This document shows positions 1 to 6,247 of a stretch of 64,000 nucleotides of DNA, piece by piece. This DNA comes from Alphaproteobacteria bacterium. Its GTDB lineage: Bacteria > Pseudomonadota > Alphaproteobacteria > Micavibrionales > Micavibrionaceae. Location of the stretch: NCBI GenBank assembly GCA_002690045.1, contig NZDE01000008.1, positions 105,213 through 169,212 on the forward strand, read 5' to 3'. The position numbers and the translations under genes were made by a program. Under the pieces are notes generated by a model that saw only the letters and a program-made list of their open reading frames with translations, was not told the origin of the DNA and ran no database searches. Each line of letters starts with the position of its first letter. Position 1 is the stretch's first letter.

Positions 1-771
1 GGCACAAAAATTGGTTTATTTGGCCCAATTTTGGGTGTTTTGGCCATTTTAGCCGTTATGTTTTTTTGGTGGAAAGACGTTATACACGAATCTGTTGTAG
101 AAAAAGCACACACAGCTATCGCCTCAATTGGTTTTCGTTACGGCATGCTATTGTTTATCGCATCTGAAGTAATGTTCTTCGTTGCGTTTTTCTGGGCGTT
201 CTTTGATGCATCCCTTTTTGCAGGCGAAGCCCGACAATTCCTGCGTGTTGAATATACCTCCGGTATTTGGCCGCCGCCACAAATAACAATTATTGAACCA
301 TTTGATTTGCCGTTCATGATGACAATGATCCTGCTTCTATCTGGTACAACTGTGACATGGGCGCACCACGCAATCTTGGAAGGCAAGCAAGAAGAAATGG
401 CTAAAGCTTTGGGTATTACCGTGCTTCTTGGCGTTATTTTCCTTGGTTTCCAAGCTTACGAATACCAGCACGCTGAATTTGGTTTTAAAGATGGTATCTA
501 TCCATCTGCTTTCTACATGGCGACAGGCTTCCATGGTTTCCACGTTTTAGTCGGGACAATCTTCCTTGCTGTATGTTGGTTACGCGCACTTCAAGGACAC
601 TTTACCAAAGAGCACCATTTCGGCTTTGAAGCGGCTGCTTGGTACTGGCACTTTGTTGATGTTGTTTGGTTGTTCCTGTTTGTTGCCATTTACTGGTGGG
701 GCAATAAAGTCGGCATGGGCGATGCATCTGCATTGGCAGAGGTTGCCAAAACGGCCGCGGCGGCACATTAA
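1..771 (+). CDS. ctaE: Cytochrome c oxidase subunit III, 5' end cut off by the window
   Basis: Inner-membrane subunit III of the aa3-type haem-copper oxidase; it supports subunit I in the reduction of oxygen. The frame is open from base 1, so the first residues lie outside the window; the internal TTG at 31 is not the true start. Family signatures are clear: ASEVMFF–AFFWAFF near the start, TVTWAHHA in the middle, and a C-terminal block with FHGFHV, HHFGFEAA and WYWHFVDVVW, with hydrophobic helices throughout. The stop overlaps the start of the next gene by one base, so the two are translationally coupled, as in other alphaproteobacterial cta operons. Identification is secure; only the N-terminus is missing. 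Confidence 0.96.
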   Translation, partial: GTKIGLFGPILGVLAILAVMFFWWKDVIHESVVEKAHTAIASIGFRYGMLLFIASEVMFFVAFFWAFFDASLFAGEARQFLRVEYTSGIWPPPQITIIEPFDLPFMMTMILLLSGTTVTWAHHAILEGKQEEMAKALGITVLLGVIFLGFQAYEYQHAEFGFKDGIYPSAFYMATGFHGFHVLVGTIFLAVCWLRALQGHFTKEHHFGFEAAAWYWHFVDVVWLFLFVAIYWWGNKVGMGDASALAEVAKTAAAAH

Positions 772-1178
772 TGTCATCGCAAGATAAAAATGCTAATAAC
801 GCCATTTTAAGCCTGCTTAGAATGGCGTTATTTTGTACATGTCCGAAATGCCACCAAGGTAAAATCTTCCAAGACGGTTTTCTGAAATTCGATTTAAAAG
901 AAAAATGTGACCAATGCGGATTAGATTTAAGCCGTAGCGACAGCGCAGATGGCCCTGCCGTATTCTTGATTTTCTTCCTCGGCTTTCTGCTTGTACCGCT
1001 CGCTTTGATTGTTGAGGTGAAATTTGGTTGGCCTGTTTGGGTGCATGTGCTTGTCTGGGGCAGTTTCGGCCTCATCCTAACGCTTGGCGCGCTAAAACCG
1101 ATTAAATCATTCGTCATCGCTTTACAGTATAAATATCGCAAAAGCGATTGGGACGACAATCCGCCGCCGCGTGTATAA
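771..1178 (+). CDS. DUF983 family membrane protein
   Basis: 135-aa membrane protein of the DUF983 family, commonly found directly after coxC in alphaproteobacteria and presumed to help cytochrome oxidase assembly; the biochemical role is not established. Two CxxC pairs (CPKC at about residue 24 and CDQC at about 46) could bind a metal. Two hydrophobic helices follow at roughly 63-85 and 91-112, then a basic tail. The ATG overlaps the last base of the coxC stop. A hairpin terminator follows, so this is the end of the cta operon. The family is recognised from the Cys pattern plus context. Confidence 0.88.
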   Translation: MSSQDKNANNAILSLLRMALFCTCPKCHQGKIFQDGFLKFDLKEKCDQCGLDLSRSDSADGPAVFLIFFLGFLLVPLALIVEVKFGWPVWVHVLVWGSFGLILTLGALKPIKSFVIALQYKYRKSDWDDNPPPRV

Positions 1179-1199
1179 TATTAATACATTAAAACAAAC

Positions 1200-1224
1200 A
1201 AGGCGGCCTACCAGCCGCCTTTAT
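1200..1224 (+). terminator. Intrinsic terminator after the cta operon
   Basis: Inverted repeat AAGGCGGC (1200-1207) / GCCGCCTT (1214-1221) with a 6-nt loop, followed by a weak T-rich stretch. It sits 20 bp after the DUF983 stop and before a minus-strand gene. Confidence 0.75.
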
Positions 1225-1244
1225 CTTTTATAGTATTTAGAAAT

Positions 1245-1376
1245 TTATACCGCTTTAACGCCATCCTTAATTAAAGACGCCTTACGGCCTGTTGTAATTG
1301 ATGCAATGATTTTCTTATTGCTATAAATTGATGTGCGTGTGGCTTTATTTTTCTGGTTCGCTATATCTTTCATCAT
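1245..1376 (-). CDS. Small basic protein of unknown function (43 aa)
   Basis: A 43-aa reading frame starting MMKDIANQKNK and ending KDGVKAV. It is preceded by a strong Shine-Dalgarno sequence (GGGAGG at 1382-1387 read on the minus strand) with 5-8 nt spacing to the two adjacent ATG codons. The peptide is basic (many Lys and Arg) and has no evident membrane segment. The ribosome site and the otherwise empty gap support a real gene. I do not recognise a family; a small nucleic-acid-binding or regulatory peptide is possible but is speculation. Confidence 0.5.
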   Translation of the reverse strand: MMKDIANQKNKATRTSIYSNKKIIASITTGRKASLIKDGVKAV

Positions 1377-1550
1377 TATTGTCCTCCCTAAAAAAACTGA
1401 CAAAGAGCCACAGGGAAAATTGTCCCCGTGTTACACACCCATATATCAACGCTTTTTAGTAATAATATAAATGCTACCATAGAATCACGCCGCAAACAAG
1501 ACAAACTCACCTTATACGTGTCATGGCAAGGCGTATATAAACCAGACAAT

Positions 1551-1576
1551 AAAAAAACCCAGCTAAAGCCGGGTTT
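1551..1576 (-). terminator. Intrinsic terminator for the DUF1150 gene
   Basis: Read on the minus strand, a hairpin with stem AAACCCGGC / GCTGGGTTT (one mismatch, 4-nt loop) is followed by seven T residues. It lies about 30 bp after the DUF1150 stop codon. Confidence 0.8.
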
Positions 1577-1603
1577 CGAAAATGCGTCAATTTCATGTTC
1601 TAA

Positions 1604-1834
1604 TTAGTGAACGTGAAGTGGTTCTAAATCATTGTGACGCGCGCAAATTTCAGCGGCATTCATATCATGCTCAACCATAATCGGTGTCCCATCAGCCGCG
1701 CAAATAGCAATCGCGACGCGCCCTTCAACTTCAATCTCTTTCAAATACGCAACCGCGTGCATACCAAAATTTAAAAAATCCTTTGAAGAAAGATTACGAA
1801 TAGATTTATCGGCAATAGATATCTTATTTAGCAC
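1604..1834 (-). CDS. DUF1150 family protein
   Basis: 76-aa protein with the alphaproteobacterial DUF1150 pattern: an AVAYLK block, then a VEGRVAIAI strand and AADGTPI, then a short C-terminal tail. It is typically encoded beside a small heat-shock protein, as here (Hsp20 lies upstream on the same strand), which suggests a stress-related function; none has been assigned. I chose the GTG at 1834 because AGGAGT lies 7 nt upstream. A TTG at 1861 in the same frame would put that Shine-Dalgarno inside the gene. A terminator follows. Confidence 0.78.
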   Translation of the reverse strand: MLNKISIADKSIRNLSSKDFLNFGMHAVAYLKEIEVEGRVAIAICAADGTPIMVEHDMNAAEICARHNDLEPLHVH

Positions 1835-2010
1835 GCTTTTTACTCCTGATAATACCCACAAAAAGACTTATTTAGCCTTTCCTTATATAGTGATAATGAT
1901 ACAAATTAGTTAATGTCAGGTTAACTAGATAAAATTTTATCTAATTTGTTCCCAACTCCATTGAATCACAGCAATGTTTAATTGAAATAAGCCGTTCAGA
2001 ACCGCCGTTC

Positions 2011-2487
2011 TTATGACTTTTTAGACTTCCCTGATTCTACATCAATTGTCCGATCAAGCAAAGCCTTTTCCGTCTTATCACCGTCAGTAATTTTAATATT
2101 ACGCATATTCGATTCCGGCACAATTTGTTCCATATCAACATGTAACAAGCCATTTTGTAGCGTTGCCCCAAGGATCTCTATACCATCAGCAAGGACGAAA
2201 CTGCGCTGAAACTGGCGTGCCGCAATACCGCGGTGAAGAAAAATTCGGTCATGCGTATTTTCTGCTGCGCGCCCGCGAATAACCAATTGGTTTTGGTCAA
2301 CACTGACATCTAAATCATCCATTGTGACCCCCGCCACTGCCAAAGTAATGCGCAGCTTGTGCTCACCGATTTGTTCAATGTTATAAGGCGGATAGCCTTC
2401 ATGTGCTGATTTCTTGAGCTGATCAAACGTCCGCTCGAAATGGTCAAAGCCCAAAAATAATGGACTATCAAAAAGTAAACGAGTCAT
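2011..2487 (-). CDS. Hsp20/alpha-crystallin family small heat-shock protein
   Basis: 158-aa ATP-independent holdase that keeps unfolded proteins soluble. It starts MTRLLFDSPLF and has the alpha-crystallin domain at about 38-135, with YPPYNIE, RITLAVAGV, VIRGRAAE, FLHRGIAARQFQRSF and LLHVDM segments typical of the IbpA-type class A proteins of alphaproteobacteria. The C-terminal tail is charged. GAGGGG about 10 nt upstream supports the ATG. It probably shares a transcript with the DUF1150 gene downstream. The AT-rich region upstream holds a divergent promoter; a heat-shock promoter or RNA thermometer could be present but I cannot assign one firmly. Confidence 0.92.
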   Translation of the reverse strand: MTRLLFDSPLFLGFDHFERTFDQLKKSAHEGYPPYNIEQIGEHKLRITLAVAGVTMDDLDVSVDQNQLVIRGRAAENTHDRIFLHRGIAARQFQRSFVLADGIEILGATLQNGLLHVDMEQIVPESNMRNIKITDGDKTEKALLDRTIDVESGKSKKS

Positions 2488-2580
2488 TTTACATATCCCC
2501 TCAACTGAGCGAGTTACAATATTTTATGCCATCGACCTAATCATTAAGCATCGCATGGCCTATATACATATATAATAACC

Positions 2581-2609
2581 TTGACAAAAATTGCAAGCCT
2601 CGCTAAATT
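2581..2609 (+). promoter_or_regulatory. Sigma-70-type promoter for the 2652 gene
   Basis: Perfect -35 TTGACA (2581-2586), 17-bp spacer and -10 TAAATT (2604-2609), 42 bp before the ATG at 2652. The same intergenic DNA must also hold the promoter of the divergent hsp20 gene. Confidence 0.7.
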
Positions 2610-2651
2610 CCAGCCAAACAATAAACATAATACAGGGCCAAAGAACACGCC

Positions 2652-2984
2652 ATGAGCAATTTAGGTAAGCAATTTATATATGCAGGCTGCGCCGCGGCCT
2701 TAACCGCTTCGGCGATGTTTTCTGCGCAGGCGAATAATAATGCGCCCACATCAACAACGTCATCAACAGAAAAATATGACAGCCAAATTCTGCCGATTAA
2801 TCCACCGCTCCCCGCGGGTCTAAGTGCTGCCTTCTTCATATGGAGCGGACCATTTAGCCCGTATGAACAGCGCAAATTTAGCCCTGAATACAAAGAAGCC
2901 GGTGATATTGAGGCTGCAGAAGACGCAGATACCGTACAATTACCAAACATAACAACAAAAATAAAAGACCCATTAACCGTATAA
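2652..2984 (+). CDS. Secreted small protein of unknown function
   Basis: 110-aa protein with a Sec signal peptide: basic start MSNLGKQ, hydrophobic core around residues 8-22, and a likely cleavage after SAQA at about residue 27. The mature part is Ser/Thr-rich, then has a PINPPLPAGLSAAFF segment and an acidic stretch. No known domain was recognised. A good promoter lies upstream, and the next gene starts 11 bp after the stop with its own strong ribosome site, so the two form a small operon of exported or membrane proteins. Confidence 0.62.
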   Translation: MSNLGKQFIYAGCAAALTASAMFSAQANNNAPTSTTSSTEKYDSQILPINPPLPAGLSAAFFIWSGPFSPYEQRKFSPEYKEAGDIEAAEDADTVQLPNITTKIKDPLTV

Positions 2985-2995
2985 GGGAGGTTACA

Positions 2996-3280
2996 ATGAA
3001 AACATTGAGTAAAGGATTCTTCGCCGCGGCATTAGTTTTAAGTACCCCACTACCGCTTGCGACCGGCGCATGGCTATATGATGAAGTCACCACACCGACA
3101 GAAGAGAAAATGGAAAATGGCGGCGTTGATATGACGCTTCCTGCGTGCTTGTTATTCGGGCTAACCGCGTTGCCTTACGGGGTCATCGGTTTTGGTGCAT
3201 ATCGAGTATTTAGCAAAAAACCAGAAGCGCCAAAGCAAGATACGCAAAACGATCAGCCACAAGCGCCAAAAGCCAGTTAA
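2996..3280 (+). CDS. Small membrane protein of unknown function
   Basis: 94-aa protein with two hydrophobic segments (about 8-26 and 47-70) and a Lys/Pro/Gln-rich cytoplasmic-type tail. The N-terminal segment could be a signal peptide or a first membrane helix. The start is supported by GGGAGG five bases before the ATG. It lies 11 bp after the secreted protein at 2652. No family recognised. Confidence 0.6.
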   Translation: MKTLSKGFFAAALVLSTPLPLATGAWLYDEVTTPTEEKMENGGVDMTLPACLLFGLTALPYGVIGFGAYRVFSKKPEAPKQDTQNDQPQAPKAS

Positions 3281-3296
3281 AATACGAATGGTTTGA

Positions 3297-3491
3297 TTAT
3301 TTTTTAGATGCCGTTTTGATAAAGACGCGGTCGCAATACATACACTCAACCGAATCTTGCCCTTCAAATGTGTAATAAACCACCGGATGCCCCAATGCGC
3401 CGCCGCCGCCATCGCAGCTAACGCTATCTATATCGGCTTTAACCTTAATGGTTTCAGGCTTTTTAAAATCCGGCTTTACAACTTTGTTCAT
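3297..3491 (-). CDS. Zinc-finger (zf-CHCC) protein, NDUFS6-like
   Basis: 64-aa protein matching the zf-CHCC family, related to the complex I subunit NDUFS6. The pattern VSCDGG, then GALGHP, then VECMYCDRVF gives the Cys, His, Cys, Cys set that would bind one zinc ion. In alphaproteobacteria this small protein is thought to associate with respiratory complex I; here no nuo genes are adjacent. It ends convergently about 17 bp from the preceding plus-strand gene. Confidence 0.82.
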   Translation of the reverse strand: MNKVVKPDFKKPETIKVKADIDSVSCDGGGGALGHPVVYYTFEGQDSVECMYCDRVFIKTASKK

Positions 3492-3612
3492 TTTAGGGTA
3501 TCCAATACGCTAAATATTTACACTTTATTCGTATTTTATTTGTATAAAAAGATAAGGTAAAGCCTTTTATTAGGTGTTTTAGTCTATTTTAGGACAAGCC
3601 AATGGGGACACA

Positions 3613-4008
3613 ATGACATTAACAACCCTAAAATTTGTAGAAAACAAGATTATATCCGGCAAAGCAGATAAATATATTAACGTCCATGTTGATGCCGCCG
3701 CCGTTATTAAAAGCTGGAAAAGCTCTGTATTTAGTTTTGAATGGCTTACCCCTAACGGTACAGTAAAGCCATTAGAGGCGCTAAATGACGGCGAACGCGC
3801 CAAACGCGAAGCCGTAGAACAAGATATTGACCAAGGTAAAAATTTGGAAACCCCTATTCTAGGTATAGGCTTAATGGAAAATGTTGAAATCGGGGCAGGC
3901 CGCGCCCTGTTTTTAACCTTATTTGATAAGGGAGAAAAAACTATACCTGTTCATATTCCCAAATCTAACGAAAAAGACTTCGCTAAATTTATCAAAGCTA
4001 AATCATAA
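3613..4008 (+). CDS. Hypothetical protein (131 aa)
   Basis: Soluble-looking protein without signal peptide or membrane helix. The middle is charged (GERAKREAVEQDIDQGKN), followed by a Gly-rich ILGIGLMENVEIGAGR segment and a basic C-terminus. No domain recognised. It ends in a strong bidirectional terminator shared with the convergent lipoprotein gene. Codon use looks like that of its neighbours. Coding potential is good, function unknown. Confidence 0.6.
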   Translation: MTLTTLKFVENKIISGKADKYINVHVDAAAVIKSWKSSVFSFEWLTPNGTVKPLEALNDGERAKREAVEQDIDQGKNLETPILGIGLMENVEIGAGRALFLTLFDKGEKTIPVHIPKSNEKDFAKFIKAKS

Positions 4009-4036
4009 AAAAAGCCCCCGAAAACGGAGGCTTTTT
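4007..4036. terminator. Bidirectional intrinsic terminator
   Basis: Hairpin GCCCCCG (4014-4020) / CGGAGGC (4025-4031) with an AAAA loop and one mismatch, flanked by an A run on the left and a T run on the right. It can therefore end transcription from the 3613 gene and from the convergent lipoprotein gene. Confidence 0.85.
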
Positions 4037-4058
4037 ATTAAATTTTATAACCAGCTAA

Positions 4059-4262
4059 TTACTTAACTAGGCGGCTTTCAAATACAGGCTCAGCTGTTTT
4101 TACTGCTGCTTTAGGCATCTCTTTTTTCGTACCAGCTGTACGGTCAGATGCATAAGGCGCTGCGCCATCGTTTGAATACATGCCTTTGTCGCCGTCTGAA
4201 GAACAAGCAGATGTTGCCATCAAAGCACCCGCAACAAAAACAAGTGAAAGAATTTTTTTCAT
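4059..4262 (-). CDS. Small lipoprotein of unknown function
   Basis: 67-aa protein starting MKKILSLVFVAG, with a signal peptide ending in a lipobox-like ATSAC at about residues 16-20, then SSDGDKG. The mature part is short, polar and low in complexity. The ATG at 4262 is preferred over the upstream in-frame start at 4307 because it gives a classical lipoprotein signal and has GAGGGT upstream. The protein is probably anchored in the outer membrane; no family recognised. Confidence 0.65.
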   Translation of the reverse strand: MKKILSLVFVAGALMATSACSSDGDKGMYSNDGAAPYASDRTAGTKKEMPKAAVKTAEPVFESRLVK

Positions 4263-4465
4263 TATAAATACCCTCATTTTGATGAGTTTTGAGAAATAAA
4301 AGACCATAAGCCTCGCACCACAGGAGCGAAACTATTATCATTTATACACGCAAAAGAACGTCTTGCACAGGGGGTATTTCAAAAAAAACGCAAAAATAGA
4401 AATAAAAAGAGAAATATAGCGTAAATTTTCTACAATAACTTTTTACAGAGTCTCAACGTCCAGAC

Positions 4466-5725
4466 TTATTGTTCGGCATAATGGGTCTGCTTATCAAAAT
4501 AAGCATTGATGCTGTCACGCAAAGCACCGGCAATCTTTTTCTGATGCGCTGGTGTATTAAGCAAATCCGCCTCTGCACGGTTCGACATGAACCCTATTTC
4601 AACAAGAACAGACGGTATATCAGGGGCCTTCAAAACAGCAAACCCCGCTGAATGCAAAGGCGTTCTCAGTGTACGAATATTATGTGACTTAAACGCGTCA
4701 ACAAATTGGCTAGCCAAAAAAACAGACTGATTCTTGGTGTCGCGCATCGCCAAATCAATCAAAATCGTCGCGACATCCGTACCCTCATCTGATAAATCGA
4801 CACCAGCAATTAAATCAACCTTATTTTCGCGCGCCGCCAGGCGGGCGGTTTGCGCATCTGATGCTTTTTCCGACAATGTATAAACTGAGGCGCCCCGCAC
4901 CTTGCGCGATTCAACAGAATCCGCATGTATAGAAACAAATAAATCAGCATTATTGTCCCGCGCAATGCGCACGCGCTCCGAAAGACGAATAAAACGATCA
5001 TCACTTCGCGTTAGAATAACGTTATAACGCCCCGTTTCCTGCAACAGGTCACGCAAGCGTTTTGCGGTTGATAAGACAATCATTTTTTCATGGACACCAT
5101 TCGCCCCCGGAGCACCGGGGTCTTTTCCGCCATGACCAGGATCAAGAACAACCGTGTATTTTCTATATGGCGCAGCTTTAGGCGCCGTATGCTTTGCAGG
5201 TTTCTTTTCTACTAAAGACGCATTACGTGTTGCTGGTGTTGTAAGTACAGGCGTAGCCTTCTGCACAGATTGCATCTCTTTAATAGGCCCTGAGTGAATA
5301 ACATCCAGAACTAAACGGTGCGGCTTCCCGCCATCAGCAGGAAGTGAGAACTGGCTTTTCACAGAAACGCGCGCCGCTAAATCAAAAACCAAACGTAAAG
5401 TTTGCTCATCGCTACTATGACGCACGGATTTTATTAATTTACCCGCAAAGCTTGGCAGAGCTGCACAGCTTAAATTTTTGCCCTTAAAATCAACAATCAA
5501 ACGCTCTGGTGAAGATAAGGTAAAAACATTAGCCGGCATCGCGCCAGATGTTTCAATTACTATGCGTGTTTTATCGGGGTGATCTCCAACACGCACATTT
5601 TGTACATGCATCGCACCAGCTGAAGCCACACACAAAAATGCTGCCAGAACTATACTGGACAGGGAGACAACAACAGATTTAAAAAAAATACGCATGAATC
5701 GCGTAGTAAGAAGCGAAGTTTTCAT
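4466..5725 (-). CDS. amiC: N-acetylmuramoyl-L-alanine amidase (AMIN + Amidase_3)
   Basis: Periplasmic zinc amidase that removes stem peptides from peptidoglycan and splits daughter cells. An N-terminal signal/anchor (about residues 1-38) is followed by an AMIN domain (about 40-130, VQNVRVGDHPDKTRIVIET), a variable linker, and the Amidase_3 catalytic domain. That domain has VLDPGHGGKDPGA, an SIHADS block and a final VLVEIGFMSN with the catalytic Glu. The start is uncertain: ATG 5725 gives a normal signal peptide, while a TTG at 5761 and an ATG at 5695 are in frame. It is transcribed divergently from rne. Confidence 0.92.
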   Translation of the reverse strand: MKTSLLTTRFMRIFFKSVVVSLSSIVLAAFLCVASAGAMHVQNVRVGDHPDKTRIVIETSGAMPANVFTLSSPERLIVDFKGKNLSCAALPSFAGKLIKSVRHSSDEQTLRLVFDLAARVSVKSQFSLPADGGKPHRLVLDVIHSGPIKEMQSVQKATPVLTTPATRNASLVEKKPAKHTAPKAAPYRKYTVVLDPGHGGKDPGAPGANGVHEKMIVLSTAKRLRDLLQETGRYNVILTRSDDRFIRLSERVRIARDNNADLFVSIHADSVESRKVRGASVYTLSEKASDAQTARLAARENKVDLIAGVDLSDEGTDVATILIDLAMRDTKNQSVFLASQFVDAFKSHNIRTLRTPLHSAGFAVLKAPDIPSVLVEIGFMSNRAEADLLNTPAHQKKIAGALRDSINAYFDKQTHYAEQ

Positions 5726-6247
5726 AGTTATACTATACAACCATCTCCTAAAGCGCGGCAAAATATTTTTTTCATTTTATAAAATTATTATTGTGTAAAA
5801 ACGAAACTCTGTGTATTGTAAAAAATGTAGTGACACACTGTGGTTATAGCATTTACTCGTAGGTGAAAGCGTTTAAGAACAGAGAAAACATTGCGCGCAT
5901 TAGGAAAAAAAGTACCGCGCAAGATCAGAAACGCTAGAAAAATTAAGGTTTCGCTAGCCACAGACAGTGAAAACATTTTGAAGAAAATGAAAAATAATTA
6001 GGAATTTTACAAGACTGTATAACAGATGAACACTGTGGCCAAACTAATCCAATCATATAGAGTACGCCCGAGAACCGTGATGTGATTTTCACATTCGCGG
6101 CATTTTGTGTTTTTCAAACATCGTCTTTACAGATCCCTAATCATCATTCTCAGCAAAATGTGTTTTGATTATTGATAACGGCAAGCGGCCACCTGCTTAT
6201 CGTCACTACCGGGTTATAACCGTTTGCCCCGTAGGAGTTTAAATACA
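5726..6247. promoter_or_regulatory. Long intergenic region between amiC and rne, putative rne leader
   Basis: About 520 bp with no convincing gene. The part next to rne holds hairpin-forming segments: ATGTGA (6080-6085) / TCACAT (6089-6094), and a GGTTATAACC palindrome shortly before the start. In many bacteria rne autoregulates through a structured 5' leader; a comparable arrangement here is inference. AGGAG 10 nt before the ATG at 6248 supports that start. Confidence 0.35.

Noticed and set aside
5788..5976. A 62-aa minus-strand frame in the amiC-rne gap
   Set aside because: No Shine-Dalgarno, odd hydrophobic-to-aromatic composition and no family; it reads as non-coding leader DNA.
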